A stretch of 33,739 bases of DNA from Lewinellaceae bacterium (GCA_024644235.1 JAHELJ010000039.1:1-33739); one strand, 5' to 3'. Counted from the stretch's first letter, positions 1-9,298 are shown. Notes: generated by a model from the sequence alone, not told the origin. A program made the numbers and translations.

Positions 1-374
1 TTCCAGCCAGTGCCGACAGCATACCCACCTCTTTAGGACAGGAAGACCATGTGTCTATGGGTTCGATCAGCGGCCGAAAATTGGAAACAATACTCAATAA
101 TCTATCGTATATATTGGCGGTGGAGTTACTCTGTGGGTGTCAGGCCATAGATTACCGGAGACCACTCAAATCTAATCCTGTACTGGATGCCGTTCACATG
201 GCAGTACGGGAAAAAATCGAGCATGCCGAGACAGATCGAATTTTCTCGGGTGATATCGAGTGGCTGGCAAAATGGATCAGGGAGGGGAATCTCAACCGGG
301 TAGCCAATGAGGCAGCAAAGAAACATTTAATTGACTTAAAAGGACCACATTATGACCGTTTCTCAATTTCTTGA
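1..374 (+). CDS. hutH: Histidine ammonia-lyase, C-terminal part (5' end outside window)
   Basis: Histidine ammonia-lyase removes ammonia from L-histidine to give urocanate, the first step of histidine degradation. The open frame runs in from the window edge (first full codon at position 3) and reads [16 protein letters not shown], the well-conserved segment near the C-terminal third of this family, followed by about 100 residues of the helical tail. The catalytic MIO Ala-Ser-Gly triad lies upstream of the window, so activity cannot be judged. Roughly the last 123 residues of a family usually about 500 long are present. A GTG at 51 is only an internal codon, because the protein similarity continues upstream of it. 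The stop codon overlaps the start of hutU by 23 nt, which indicates one transcript with hutU, hutI and hutG. Confidence 0.93.
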   Translation, partial: PASADSIPTSLGQEDHVSMGSISGRKLETILNNLSYILAVELLCGCQAIDYRRPLKSNPVLDAVHMAVREKIEHAETDRIFSGDIEWLAKWIREGNLNRVANEAAKKHLIDLKGPHYDRFSIS

Positions 375-2022
375 GAAATATGCCAGGCATCCCCTTTACA
401 AAGCACCAACCGGCACGAAACTTCATGCTAGAAGTTGGCAGACCGAAGCTCCCCTGCGCATGCTTTTGAATAACCTTTGTGAGGAAGTAGCAGAAGATCC
501 GGAAAACTTAGTGGTCTATGGAGGCACTGGGCAAGCTGCAAGAAACACCGAGGCCTTGAAGACAATTATTTTGAAGCTACTCAACTTGGAAGATAATGAG
601 TCCCTGCTGGTGCAATCTGGAAAAGCGGTAGGAATTATCCGGTCTCATCCGGAGGCTCCCCGGGTGCTGATTGCTAATAGTAATCTGGTGCCAAAATGGG
701 CGAATTGGGATCACTTCAATGATCTGAAACAACGGGGACTGATGATGTTTGGTCAAATGACGGCAGGTTCGTGGATTTACATTGGAACACAGGGTATTCT
801 TCAAGGCACTTATGAAACTTTTGCCGCCTGCGGGCGAAAACACTTTGATGGCGACCTCAGGGGAAAATTGATCTTCAGTGGAGGCCTTGGAGGAATGGGG
901 GGTGCTCAGCCACTTGCTGCCACCATGAATGATGCGGTTTTCCTGGGAGTTGACGTAGATCCTTCCCGGATACAAAAGAGACTAGACACCAAATACTGTG
1001 ATAGAATGACACAATCGTTCGATCAGGCCATCAGCTGGGTAAGAGAGGCCATGCAGGGTAAGGAAAAGCTGTCGGTCGGATTGGTTGGTAATGTTGTGGA
1101 TGTCCTGGAAAAGTTGGTTCGGGATGAGATCACACCCGACATAGTCACTGATCAGACCTCTGCCCATGATCCGCTTCATGGATATGTTCCACAAGGGCTA
1201 ACTCTGGAGCAAGCCCGGGATCTGAGAAGAAAAGACCCAAAAGTTTATCAATCCAGATCTTTGGCCAGTATGGCAAAACATGTTGGTTGGATGTTGACCC
1301 TGATGGACCGGGGAGCGGTCACTTTTGATTATGGAAATAATCTTCGAGCCTTCGCTCGAGAAGGTGGAGAAGATAGAGCATTCGATTTTCCTGGATTTAC
1401 ACCAGCATATATCCGTCCTCTTTTTTGCGAAGGGAAAGGTCCATTCAGGTGGGTCGCATTAAGTGGCGATCCAGACGACATATATGCAACTGACGAAGCA
1501 TTGATTGAAGCTTTCCCCGAAAATAAAAGCCTCCTCCGCTGGTTACAAAAAGCCAAGCAGGAAATAGCCTTCCAAGGGCTCCCCGCGAGGATTTGTTGGC
1601 TGGGAATGGGGGAACGGGAAAAGGCGGGACTAATATTCAACGACCTGGTTCGAAAAGGGATCGTCAAAGCTCCTATTGTGATTGGGCGGGATCATTTGGA
1701 CTGCGGATCGGTGGCATCTCCAAACCGCGAAACTGAGGCGATGAAAGATGGCAGTGATGCGGTAGCAGATTGGCCCTTGCTGAATCTGATGGCCAACACC
1801 AGCGGTGGAGCTACCTGGGTATCTTTTCATCATGGAGGTGGAGTCGGTATGGGATATTCACTTCATGCGGGGATGGTAGTCCTGGCTGATGGATCCGATC
1901 GCGCAGAACAATGTCTTCGGAGAGTGCTCTACAACGATCCGGCCTTGGGTATATATCGTCACGTCGACGCCGGTTATGCGGAAGCAACCGAAACATTACA
2001 AAACAAGGGTCTTCCTTTATAA
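352..2022 (+). CDS. hutU: Urocanate hydratase (urocanase)
   Basis: Urocanase converts urocanate to 4-imidazolone-5-propanoate using tightly bound NAD+ as an electrophile; it is cytoplasmic. The 556-residue protein matches the usual family length. Visible signatures are [10 protein letters not shown] (about 56-65), the glycine-rich [11 protein letters not shown] (about 177-187) that belongs to NAD binding, and the family signature [16 protein letters not shown], which contains the active-site cysteine (Cys415). The start at 352 lies inside the end of hutH, and the next gene, hutI, begins 8 nt after the stop, as expected for a hut operon. The identification is secure. Confidence 0.97.
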   Translation: MTVSQFLEKYARHPLYKAPTGTKLHARSWQTEAPLRMLLNNLCEEVAEDPENLVVYGGTGQAARNTEALKTIILKLLNLEDNESLLVQSGKAVGIIRSHPEAPRVLIANSNLVPKWANWDHFNDLKQRGLMMFGQMTAGSWIYIGTQGILQGTYETFAACGRKHFDGDLRGKLIFSGGLGGMGGAQPLAATMNDAVFLGVDVDPSRIQKRLDTKYCDRMTQSFDQAISWVREAMQGKEKLSVGLVGNVVDVLEKLVRDEITPDIVTDQTSAHDPLHGYVPQGLTLEQARDLRRKDPKVYQSRSLASMAKHVGWMLTLMDRGAVTFDYGNNLRAFAREGGEDRAFDFPGFTPAYIRPLFCEGKGPFRWVALSGDPDDIYATDEALIEAFPENKSLLRWLQKAKQEIAFQGLPARICWLGMGEREKAGLIFNDLVRKGIVKAPIVIGRDHLDCGSVASPNRETEAMKDGSDAVADWPLLNLMANTSGGATWVSFHHGGGVGMGYSLHAGMVVLADGSDRAEQCLRRVLYNDPALGIYRHVDAGYAEATETLQNKGLPL

Positions 2023-2030
2023 TCTCCACT

Positions 2031-3257
2031 ATGCTTCTGATCGGACCATTTAAGCAAATCATCACCTGTGCCGGATGGCCCCTGAGGGGTCCCATCAGAG
2101 ATACAGCAATCCAACCTATTGAAGATGCAGGAGTATTGATTAATGAAGGCGTTATACAAGAGGTCGGCACCTTTGACCAATTGAATAAAATGGCCTCAAC
2201 TGTGGAAGATCTCAAAACCCCTCAAGTGCTCATACCGGGGTTTATCGATGCGCATACCCACATATGCTGGGCTGGATCAAGGGCCAATGACTATGCTTTG
2301 CGTATCAGCGGTAAAAGCTATTTGGAAATTGCAAAAGCAGGTGGTGGAATCTGGCAAACCGTTGAGCAAACACGAGATGCAACCGAACTAGCCCTTCAGG
2401 TTGCCCTACGCGAAAGAATCTATCGAATGCTTTCAAGAGGTGTGACGACCATTGAAGTAAAAAGTGGCTATGGGCTTGATCAGGAACATGAGCTTCGGAT
2501 ACTGCGAATAATCAATCAGGTAAATCAGCAATCAAGTGTTGACTTGGTTCCAACCTGTCTGGCCGCCCACATCAAACCACCTACCTGGCCGGGTGATTAC
2601 CGGTCATACCTGACTGCCATCGCAGAGGAACTGCTTCCCAGAATAAAGGCTGAAAATCTCTCTGATCGAGTAGATATCTTCATTGAAGAGTCTGCATTCT
2701 CCAAAGAAGAGGGGGCAGACTTCCTTAAAAAGGCGCGAAACCTTGGCTTCAAGATTACAGTTCATGCGGATCAGTTCTCATCAGGAGGTAGTGCCTTGGG
2801 ACGAATTTGGCACGCCGTTTCCGTCGACCATCTGGAAGCAATCAATGCCGAAGATATTCGATTGCTGGCCGAAAGCAATACCGTTGCCACTGTATTGCCT
2901 AATGCATCACTGGGACTTGGGATACCTTTTGCCCCGGCAAGGAGACTTCTTGACGCCGGTGCGATACTGGCCATTGCATCGGATTGGAACCCTGGCTCGG
3001 CACCCATGGGGGATTTGGTCACCGGAGCTGCCTTGCTAAGTGCTTACGAAAAGCTGTCGACCGCCGAAGTCTTGGCCGGTCTGACTTTTCGAGCCGCTCA
3101 GGCGCTTTCCCTCACCGATCGCGGGATGCTTCAGCAAGGCAAGTTAGCGGACATGCAGAGTTATGCAGTGACCGACTATCGTGAAATCCTCTATCACCAA
3201 GGCCAACTTACTCCCCACCGGGTTTGGAAAAAAGGCGAGTTGATATATGAAGCTTGA
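2031..3257 (+). CDS. hutI: Imidazolonepropionase
   Basis: This amidohydrolase opens the ring of 4-imidazolone-5-propanoate to N-formimino-L-glutamate, the third step of histidine breakdown. The protein is 408 residues, normal for the family. It shows the metal-binding His-x-His in GFIDAHTHICWAG (His75 and His77), a central VHADQ motif, and ASDWNPGSAP late in the protein, which supplies the typical metal-binding aspartate. The frame is open further upstream to 1911, but that stretch overlaps hutU and has no family similarity; ATG 2031, 8 nt after the hutU stop, begins the recognisable N-terminus MLLIGPF. The end overlaps hutG by 11 nt, suggesting coupled translation. Confidence 0.96.
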   Translation: MLLIGPFKQIITCAGWPLRGPIRDTAIQPIEDAGVLINEGVIQEVGTFDQLNKMASTVEDLKTPQVLIPGFIDAHTHICWAGSRANDYALRISGKSYLEIAKAGGGIWQTVEQTRDATELALQVALRERIYRMLSRGVTTIEVKSGYGLDQEHELRILRIINQVNQQSSVDLVPTCLAAHIKPPTWPGDYRSYLTAIAEELLPRIKAENLSDRVDIFIEESAFSKEEGADFLKKARNLGFKITVHADQFSSGGSALGRIWHAVSVDHLEAINAEDIRLLAESNTVATVLPNASLGLGIPFAPARRLLDAGAILAIASDWNPGSAPMGDLVTGAALLSAYEKLSTAEVLAGLTFRAAQALSLTDRGMLQQGKLADMQSYAVTDYREILYHQGQLTPHRVWKKGELIYEA

Positions 3258-4224
3258 TTTAGACCATTACCGAGCTCCCGATATCGAATTGTGGAGTGGC
3301 CGATCTGATGGAGGAGTCGCATCGAGGTTTCATGAGATTGTCAAACCTCTTTCTTTGCTGGAGGCCCTTCCTCAGGCAGAGAAAAAGAATTTTGCCCTGC
3401 TTGGATTTGCTTGTGATGAAGGGGTGATTCGAAACCAGGGAAGACCGGGAGCAGTCTTGGGCCCAAATGCTTTTCGTAGGGTAGCCGGTGGTATGCCAAG
3501 GCATGGTGCATATGAAATCGTGGACGCAGGAGATATACTTTGTGAGGACGGTGAGCTGGAAAAAGCTCAAGCAAATCTAGCCAGTGCGGTCTTTCACTTG
3601 CTTAACCACCGATATGTACCCATCCTGATCGGGGGTGGTCATGAAATTGCGGTTGGTCATTGGATCGGACTCAGCGAATTTTTGCAGAAGAAGGAAAGTA
3701 TACCTCGATTGGGGGTCATCAACTTTGACGCTCATTTGGACCTAAGAGAACCATTGGACGGGAAAGGCAATTCAGGTACTTCATTCTATCAGGTATGGCA
3801 ACTGGGCCAGCAGAAAGGAATGCCCTTTTCCTACTTGCCAATTGGCATCCAGCGGAGCGCAAATACTGAAATACTGCTACACAGGGCTGCAAAGTGGGGA
3901 GTCAATCCAATCCTTGCTGAAGAAATGCACACAGATCAATCAACGAAAGAAACAGCCAATTTCCTCAGAGAAATGGATTGGGTCTATCTCACCATATGCC
4001 TCGATGTGTTTTCAGCTGCAGTGGCGCCAGGTGTTAGTGCTGCATCGGCTTTGGGCATTTCACCTCAAGGTAGATTTCTTCACATCTTGAGGTCTATACT
4101 TTCCTCCGGCAAGGTGATATCTTGCGATATCGCAGAGCTGAATCCGATTCATGACATAAATAACCTAACTGCAAAACTCGCAGCTTCTCTATGCTGGGAA
4201 ATAATGGAATATCTTAACGATTAG
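3247..4224 (+). CDS. hutG: Formimidoylglutamase (arginase/ureohydrolase family)
   Basis: The likely role is hydrolysis of N-formimino-L-glutamate to glutamate and formamide, the last step of the hut pathway. The 325-residue protein has the binuclear manganese motifs of ureohydrolases: GGGHE (His about 132), NFDAHLD (159-165) and CLDVFSAAVAPGVSA near residue 260. The last replaces the arginase SxDxDxxDP pattern in the way formimidoylglutamases do. Position directly after hutI and the AAVAPGVSA segment favour this role over arginase or agmatinase. It overlaps hutI by 11 nt at its start and converges with ruvC, with 11 nt of overlap at the 3' ends. Confidence 0.92.
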   Translation: MKLDLDHYRAPDIELWSGRSDGGVASRFHEIVKPLSLLEALPQAEKKNFALLGFACDEGVIRNQGRPGAVLGPNAFRRVAGGMPRHGAYEIVDAGDILCEDGELEKAQANLASAVFHLLNHRYVPILIGGGHEIAVGHWIGLSEFLQKKESIPRLGVINFDAHLDLREPLDGKGNSGTSFYQVWQLGQQKGMPFSYLPIGIQRSANTEILLHRAAKWGVNPILAEEMHTDQSTKETANFLREMDWVYLTICLDVFSAAVAPGVSAASALGISPQGRFLHILRSILSSGKVISCDIAELNPIHDINNLTAKLAASLCWEIMEYLND

Positions 4225-4771
4225 ACGACCTTTCCGGATTTGCGTTTAGAAATGCCGACCAATCCTTGTATTGCGAGGCGCCCATTCCCTTTGTCTTCTT
4301 TTGAAAATGATGACAGACTGCTGCGGCCAAAGCATCTGTCGCATCAAGCGATTCGGTCTTGATTTCGTTACTGACAATTTGCTTTAGTAATGCGGCGACT
4401 TGCTCTTTTGATGCGTTGCCGTTACCAGTGACAGCTACCTTGATCTTCTTTGGAGAGTATTCAAAAACAGATAAATCTTTAGTCAAAGCAGCAGCAATCG
4501 CCACACCCTGGGCCCGGCCTAACTTTAACATAGACTGTACATTTTTCCCATAGAAAGGGGCTTCGATTGCCATCTGATTGGGCTGATGATCTCTAATTAA
4601 TCTAAGGAGGTACGAAAAAATCAGGTGGAGTTTCCTCTGATGAGTAGCCGATCGAGGGAGGTGATATACATTTATTTCTCTGACAATCAGCTTTTTAGGA
4701 AAGATGTCAAGTATTGCAAAACCAAGTGCATTCGTTCCCGGGTCGATTCCCAGTATACGTTGATGGGACAT
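4214..4771 (-). CDS. ruvC: Crossover junction endodeoxyribonuclease RuvC
   Basis: RuvC is the Holliday-junction resolvase that cuts recombination intermediates processed by RuvAB. The 185-residue protein shows the four acidic catalytic residues in their usual contexts: Asp10 in LGIDPGT, Glu70 in MAIEAPFYGKN, and Asp143 and Asp146 in SLDATDALAAAVCHH. The C-terminal extension after the last catalytic helix (about 30 residues, Lys- and Ser-rich) is slightly longer than in Proteobacteria. It stands alone here without ruvA or ruvB. Its stop overlaps the hutG stop tail to tail. Confidence 0.96.
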   Translation of the reverse strand: MSHQRILGIDPGTNALGFAILDIFPKKLIVREINVYHLPRSATHQRKLHLIFSYLLRLIRDHQPNQMAIEAPFYGKNVQSMLKLGRAQGVAIAAALTKDLSVFEYSPKKIKVAVTGNGNASKEQVAALLKQIVSNEIKTESLDATDALAAAVCHHFQKKTKGMGASQYKDWSAFLNANPERSSNR

Positions 4772-5168
4772 GGCTCGAAGATATTAAAAAAGAACACCAT
4801 GTATTCATCGAGGCACAAAAACACTTCCCGTAATTATTATACTAAGTGATTTTGTAGTAGCTTTGTAGGGTTCTGAAACATAAGCAGTTCGAACACTCAA
4901 ATCTGTATGGGGCATGGTGCCAGCCATGCCTCATTGTTGTTTAAACGCTACTTTGTGCCCGTGTGCTGTGATATAAATAGAAGCATTAACCAAAGTTCGA
5001 TTGATATGTCGCAGATTTAACTTTTCTTTTGTGACCTTTGGCTTGTTTCCCTACGTCCTAAAGTCTGGATAGCAACGATTTTATTAACATTAGATTGAAC
5101 TTCGAGATCAATAGAATAGTTATCCCTGTAATAAAGGCTAGATCAAGTTCGTTCTGAAACTTGCCAAA
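4772..5168. other. Intergenic region between divergent ruvC and DUF3108 gene
   Basis: This gap of nearly 400 bases separates two divergent genes and should hold promoters for both, but I could not assign a convincing -33/-7 pair for either. Its one clear structure is the hairpin at 4907-4934. I found no convincing ORF, and no tRNA: the GTTCGAAC near 4889 has no acceptor stem or other tRNA arms around it. Confidence 0.5.
4907..4934. other. Strong hairpin in the ruvC/DUF3108 intergenic region
   Basis: The arms ATGGGGCATGG (4907-4917) and CCATGCCTCAT (4924-4934) pair over 11 bp with one G-T wobble around a 6-nt loop. A short T-rich stretch (TGTTGTTT) follows on the plus strand. It could be a weak terminator, part of a small RNA, or structure in a 5' leader of the downstream gene. 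No gene on the plus strand ends just upstream, so a terminator role would need an unannotated transcript. Confidence 0.45.
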
Positions 5169-6017
5169 ATGAGGATCAAAACTTTCTTCAAAATATCTGT
5201 TTTGGTGATTGTGGCTGCCATGATGATGGCAAGCAGCAGTTTCACTTCTGGTTCTTCCTCAGATAAACCTGATAAGATTGATCCATGTGGCATATCCAAT
5301 CAGACTTTTAAAGGAGGGGAAAGGATCACCTATAAGGTCTACTATAACTGGAATTTTATCTGGATAGCTGCGGGTGAGGTGATATTTGAGGTTGCTGACA
5401 AAGGCGATCACTACCATTTTTCTGCGATCGGACGCACATTCAAATCCTATGATTGGTTTTTCAAGGTTAGAGACTACTACGACAGTTATGTTGACAAACT
5501 CTCCATGCGTCCTACCCTGACGGAGCGAAATGTCCATGAAGGGAAGTACACCATGTATGATCGGACTAAGTATGACCATACCCGGGCGAAAGCTGTCTCA
5601 GTGAAGGGTAAAACGAAAGAAACAGCTGACGAACAGACGGTAGAGCTGCATGAGTGCACACATGATGTCCTGAGTTCTATCTATGTGATGCGAAATGTCG
5701 AATTTCAATCATTGCCAGAGGGCAGTAGTCTTCCGATGAAAGTTTATTTGGACAGACAGGTGTATTCACTTGACATCATTTACCGGGGTCTTGAGGAGAA
5801 ACGCGTAAAGGGGGTAGGTAAATGCAACACCTTGTTTTTCGAACCAGAAGTTGTAATCGGAAACATTTTCAAGGACAAGGATGGTATGAAAGTCTGGGTT
5901 TCGAATGACAAAAACCGAATCCCGTTACTCATTGAAAGCCCGGTTTCTGTCGGATCTATCAAGGCCGTGATCAGAGACTACCAGGGTCTGAAATACCCCA
6001 TTTCAATCGAAGACTAA
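5169..6017 (+). CDS. DUF3108 domain protein, secreted or periplasmic
   Basis: A 282-residue protein with an N-terminal signal sequence (hydrophobic ISVLVIVAAMMMAS followed by a Ser/Gly-rich linker) and one DUF3108 domain covering most of the mature chain. Recognisable features are the start GGERITYKVYYNWNFIWIAAGEV, then repeated beta-strand-like blocks, and the end PVSVGSIKAVIRDYQGLKYPI. The function of DUF3108 is not established; the fold is probably a periplasmic beta-structure. The next gene starts immediately after the stop, so it is probably co-transcribed with the DUF4230 and rhodanese genes. The family call rests on the GE-YxV---I-AGE opening and length. Confidence 0.8.
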   Translation: MRIKTFFKISVLVIVAAMMMASSSFTSGSSSDKPDKIDPCGISNQTFKGGERITYKVYYNWNFIWIAAGEVIFEVADKGDHYHFSAIGRTFKSYDWFFKVRDYYDSYVDKLSMRPTLTERNVHEGKYTMYDRTKYDHTRAKAVSVKGKTKETADEQTVELHECTHDVLSSIYVMRNVEFQSLPEGSSLPMKVYLDRQVYSLDIIYRGLEEKRVKGVGKCNTLFFEPEVVIGNIFKDKDGMKVWVSNDKNRIPLLIESPVSVGSIKAVIRDYQGLKYPISIED

Positions 6018-6620
6018 ATGAAGAAATTCTTCTGGATCTTTGCTTTTATTGCTGTATTTGTGTTTGGCTTTTGGGTCGCTCAAAATCTAAGATTGCCCTT
6101 CTTTGAAAAAGTGCAGCAAGAAGACAGCCAGGTCCTTCTAGATCGAATTGAGGAAGTCACCAAGCTCATCACAGTTCAAGGCTATTTCTCAGAAATCTAT
6201 GATTATAAGGACTACTACGGATATGACTGGAGTATTTTTCGAAAAAAAGCCCTGATCCGGGTGAAAGCAAAGGTATCCATGGGTTTTGATCTCGAAAGCC
6301 TGGATCTAGAGGTCATACCGGATCGCAAAGTTATTCGACTATCTGCTTTACCAGAGGTCAAGCTCATTTCCATTGACCACGATCTGGATTATTACGACAT
6401 CAGTGAAGGCACTTTCAATTCGTTTAATAACGAGGATCTGAATGATCTAAACAAAAAAGCCAAGTCGTACATTGAGCAAGTGGCTTTACAGAGTGATCTT
6501 CCCGCAAGAGCAGCAAAAAAAGGTAGTGAGATGTTGGAGACCTTAAGCTTTTTAGTGGAGGGAGCAGGTTGGACTCTGGAAGTCAAGGAGATCGACAGTC
6601 GTTCGGTATTGCGGAATTGA
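6018..6620 (+). CDS. DUF4230 domain protein, membrane-anchored
   Basis: A 200-residue protein with a single N-terminal membrane segment (FFWIFAFIAVFVFGFWVA, about 4-21) and a DUF4230 domain exposed outside the cytoplasm. The domain shows the pattern of this Bacteroidota-rich family: an early ITVQGYFSEIYDYKD segment, a middle RVKAKVSMGFDLESL strand pair, and a C-terminal amphipathic helix. The biochemical function is unknown. It starts one base after the stop of the DUF3108 gene, and its stop overlaps a possible TTG start of the rhodanese gene, so the three genes look like one unit. Confidence 0.8.
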   Translation: MKKFFWIFAFIAVFVFGFWVAQNLRLPFFEKVQQEDSQVLLDRIEEVTKLITVQGYFSEIYDYKDYYGYDWSIFRKKALIRVKAKVSMGFDLESLDLEVIPDRKVIRLSALPEVKLISIDHDLDYYDISEGTFNSFNNEDLNDLNKKAKSYIEQVALQSDLPARAAKKGSEMLETLSFLVEGAGWTLEVKEIDSRSVLRN

Positions 6621-6931
6621 TTACTGTGAGACAGATCAATTTTCACAAGCTAGCCCAGTGGCGCAGAGAGGGCATCAAATTCGTCCTCATTGATGTAAGA
6701 GAGCCCGCTGAACATGAGGCAGGTAATATTGGGGGTCATCTCGTTCCGCTTTCCGACCTTAAATCCGGCCATCATCTACTTTTTGATGCTCAACCCGCTG
6801 TGATCTATTGCAAACGAGGTATCAGAAGTCAAATAGCTATCCAGCGACTAAAAAATCAATTTCCATCAGTAAAGTTCTACAATTTAGAGGGAGGGATCAT
6901 AGATCTGCCACCAGAAGAACTGTTGGGCTAA
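6617..6931 (+). CDS. Single-domain rhodanese-like protein
   Basis: A single rhodanese domain of about 100 residues. It shows VLIDVREPAEHEAGNIGG (domain start), the active-site loop YCKRGIRS with the catalytic cysteine, and VKFYNLEGGI. Such proteins transfer or handle sulfane sulfur in the cytoplasm. No ATG lies at the start. I favour TTG 6617, which overlaps the stop of the preceding gene as TTGA; GTG 6626 is almost as good, and an upstream TTG at 6569 would extend it deeper into the DUF4230 gene. The sulfur partner is unknown. It is separate from the rhodanese domain carried by moeZ at 22037. Confidence 0.85.
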   Translation: MITVRQINFHKLAQWRREGIKFVLIDVREPAEHEAGNIGGHLVPLSDLKSGHHLLFDAQPAVIYCKRGIRSQIAIQRLKNQFPSVKFYNLEGGIIDLPPEELLG

Positions 6932-6985
6932 AGTGTTTGGAAAAAACCTCTATTTTTAGCCGTTTAGCAATAATACTCCAGCGGC

Positions 6986-8488
6986 ATGAGTCAATTTGAT
7001 CCAACCAAAACCCAAGGCTTTTTCGGTCACCCTTCCGGCTTGTCGACCTTGTTTTTCACCGAGATGTGGGAACGTTTCAGCTACTATGGCATGAGAGCCA
7101 TTCTGGTCCTTTTCATGACTACTCCCACGGCTCAGGAAGGCATGGGTTTGACCACAGAAACGTCAGGTGCTATCTATGGACTCTATACAGCTGGGGTATA
7201 TCTGCTCACGCTTCCCGGAGGTTGGCTGGCTGATAACATCTTCGGCCAACGAAAAGCGATTTGGTACGGAGGTATTCTAATCATGATCGGCCACCTGCTC
7301 CTTGCCATACCAGGGAGCACAAGTATTTTCTTCGCTGGGTTGGCATTCGTTGCCAGCGGCACCGGATTACTCAAACCAAACATCAGTACAATTGTAGGTG
7401 ACCTTTATCCGGATAAAGGAGCCAGGCGAGATGCGGGGTTTTCTATATTCTATATGGGTATTAATCTTGGTTCTTTACTGGGCCAAACATTTGTGGCTCT
7501 CCTGGGCGAGAAGGTGAATTGGCATTTGGGTTTTGGACTTGCTGCGGTCGGAATGCTTTTGGGATTGATCCAGTACCGACTTACACAAAAGAACTTGGGA
7601 GACTTGGGAATCGAACCAAAGGCTAAAATGGACCGTGAAGCGAATGGGACAAAATCGAATCCAAAATTGGCGTTGGGATTTTTGGCGCTTTTAATCGCAT
7701 TCTTGGCGGCGCTACAATTAACCGACCAGATCAACATTTTTACGGCTGTCGGGTTTGCCAGTGCAGTTGGAGTTATCATCGTCGCGGTGACGCTTCTGTA
7801 CTTCACCTATATATTGGTTGCTGGTGGCCTGAATACTGAAGAGAAAAAGAAAGTAGTCGTCATTTTTATGTTGTTTATAGGTGCCGCAGTTTTCTGGTCG
7901 GGTTTTGAACAGGCGGGATCCTCCCTGAACCTTTTTGCCAGAGACTATACCAATCGATTTTTGTTTGGATGGGAATTGCCGGCTGGATGGCTTCAGAATG
8001 TGAATCCAGCATTTATCATCATTTTGGCACCGGTGTTCGGTGCTCTATGGGTGAAACTGGCAGCTCGCAATATGAATCCCTCGACACCGGTAAAATTTGG
8101 ATTTGGCCTGATCTTGATGGCCATGGGCTTCCTGGTCATGTATTATGCTGCCCAGGTGGTGACTGATGGTGGTAAAACCGGTATGATGGCCCTGGTACTC
8201 ACCTATTTCCTGCATTCGACCGGAGAACTCACGCTCAGCCCTGTTGGGCTTAGCGCAACCACCAAACTTGCACCGCGCAAGTATTTGGGTCAGATGATGG
8301 GTATATGGTTTGTCGGAGCAGCATTAGGAAACTTAATCGCTGGTCTGTATGCCGGCAATTTTGACCCTTCTAATGTGCAACAAATTCCCAGCCTGTTTCT
8401 CACAGTAGTGTGGGTGGGAGTAGGGGCAGGTATTATCTTCCTGGCTCTTAGCCCCTGGATGAAGAACTGGATGGGAGACATCAAGTAA
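6986..8488 (+). CDS. POT/PTR family proton-dependent oligopeptide transporter
   Basis: A 500-residue inner-membrane transporter with about 14 hydrophobic segments. The first transmembrane helix contains FFTEMWERFSYYGMRA, the proton-coupling ExxERFxYY motif of the POT (PTR2) family, followed by GGWLADNIFGQRK and the family-typical GTGLLKPNISTIVGDLY. These proteins import di- and tripeptides with protons. The long C-terminal part (LTYFLHSTGELTLSPVGLSATTKLAP) is also typical. It is transcribed alone or weakly with the upstream cluster (54 nt gap), and its stop lies only 2 nt from the stop of the convergent SRAP gene. Confidence 0.94.
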   Translation: MSQFDPTKTQGFFGHPSGLSTLFFTEMWERFSYYGMRAILVLFMTTPTAQEGMGLTTETSGAIYGLYTAGVYLLTLPGGWLADNIFGQRKAIWYGGILIMIGHLLLAIPGSTSIFFAGLAFVASGTGLLKPNISTIVGDLYPDKGARRDAGFSIFYMGINLGSLLGQTFVALLGEKVNWHLGFGLAAVGMLLGLIQYRLTQKNLGDLGIEPKAKMDREANGTKSNPKLALGFLALLIAFLAALQLTDQINIFTAVGFASAVGVIIVAVTLLYFTYILVAGGLNTEEKKKVVVIFMLFIGAAVFWSGFEQAGSSLNLFARDYTNRFLFGWELPAGWLQNVNPAFIIILAPVFGALWVKLAARNMNPSTPVKFGFGLILMAMGFLVMYYAAQVVTDGGKTGMMALVLTYFLHSTGELTLSPVGLSATTKLAPRKYLGQMMGIWFVGAALGNLIAGLYAGNFDPSNVQQIPSLFLTVVWVGVGAGIIFLALSPWMKNWMGDIK

Positions 8489-8490
8489 AG

Positions 8491-9198
8491 TTAAAAAAGA
8501 GCAGTTTGTAGCTCTCCCGGATAATCTACCGGCAGGATTAAATCTGAGTCATTCTCCGTGACGTTGCCCACCCGTTTTGAAACTGTATACGCCCGGATTT
8601 CATCATCTGGATATGGTGCTAAGACGCTCAAAGCATCGCTTGCCGGAATACCCTGGTCTAACCAGGCATCCTCCTGATCAGGTCTCAGTATGGCAGGCAT
8701 TCGATCATGTATATGCGCAATCGAAGGGCTAGGCTCCTGCGTGATTATCGTAAATGACTTAATCAATTCACCATCCGGTGCCTTCCAGGTCTCCCATAAT
8801 CCGGCCATACTAAACAACTGGTTTTCACCAACCACAATGCGATAGGGAATCTTACCCCCGGGTGTTTTCTTCCATTCGTAGTATCCGTCCATAGGCACCA
8901 GGCACCTCCGCTTTTCAGCTGCGTATTTAAATGCAGACTTTTCCAATAAAGTTTCTATCCGGGCATTGATCATTTTGTATCCTATTTTGAGGTCCTTAGC
9001 CCAAAAGGGAATTAAGCCCCAACGCATCGGTCTGAAATGTTCCGGGTCCTTGCTGGTTAAAATGGGCATCACTTGTGTGGGAGCGACATTGTAGTTGGGA
9101 AGAGGGTTATATTTCTCTAGATCTTCCGTGTAGAAAGTAGCTTTGAACCTTTCCTCAAGCTCTTTTTCGGTTTTTGTCAGTGATGATCGGCCACACAT
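8491..9198 (-). CDS. SRAP domain protein (YedK/HMCES-like, abasic-site crosslinking)
   Basis: SRAP proteins form a covalent thiazolidine link to abasic sites in single-stranded DNA through the N-terminal cysteine that is exposed after Met removal. I place the start at 9198 because the protein then begins Met-Cys-Gly-Arg, as the mechanism requires; the frame is open nine codons further upstream, but that would bury the catalytic Cys2. Other active-site blocks are present: MINARIETL (Asn), MDGYYEWKK (Glu) and SIAHIHDRMPAIL (His). Length is 235 residues, normal for the family. It stands alone and converges with the peptide transporter gene. Confidence 0.95.
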   Translation of the reverse strand: MCGRSSLTKTEKELEERFKATFYTEDLEKYNPLPNYNVAPTQVMPILTSKDPEHFRPMRWGLIPFWAKDLKIGYKMINARIETLLEKSAFKYAAEKRRCLVPMDGYYEWKKTPGGKIPYRIVVGENQLFSMAGLWETWKAPDGELIKSFTIITQEPSPSIAHIHDRMPAILRPDQEDAWLDQGIPASDALSVLAPYPDDEIRAYTVSKRVGNVTENDSDLILPVDYPGELQTALF

Positions 9199-9286
9199 AT
9201 TCCTATTTATAGTTGTTGAAATCAAGTTACAAAGACTACCGAGATTTCCTCATGATGTTGCCGACGCCAATGCCTTCTAAATCGAT

Positions 9287-9294
9287 TATCTTTG
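9287..9294 (+). promoter_or_regulatory. Bacteroidota -7 promoter element (TATCTTTG)
   Basis: TATCTTTG is an exact match to the Bacteroidota -7 consensus TANNTTTG and ends 4 nt before the ATG at 9299. The corresponding transcript would start at or within a few bases of the ATG, giving a leaderless mRNA. No good TTTG lies 19-21 nt upstream, so confidence is limited. Confidence 0.4.
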
Positions 9295-9298
9295 AAGT

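Noticed and set aside
1911-2030. Upstream extension of hutI
   Set aside because: The added residues overlap hutU in another frame and have no family similarity; ATG 2031 fits the protein and the operon spacing.
577-2215. Several minus-strand ORFs of 60-134 codons opposite hutU and hutI
   Set aside because: They are antisense to strongly conserved genes and show no domain of their own.
4880-4900. Possible tRNA T-arm (GTTCGAAC)
   Set aside because: No anticodon arm, D arm or acceptor stem can be formed around it.
9199-9225. Nine-codon extension of the SRAP protein
   Set aside because: The mechanism needs cysteine at position 2 after the initiator Met, which only ATG 9198 provides.
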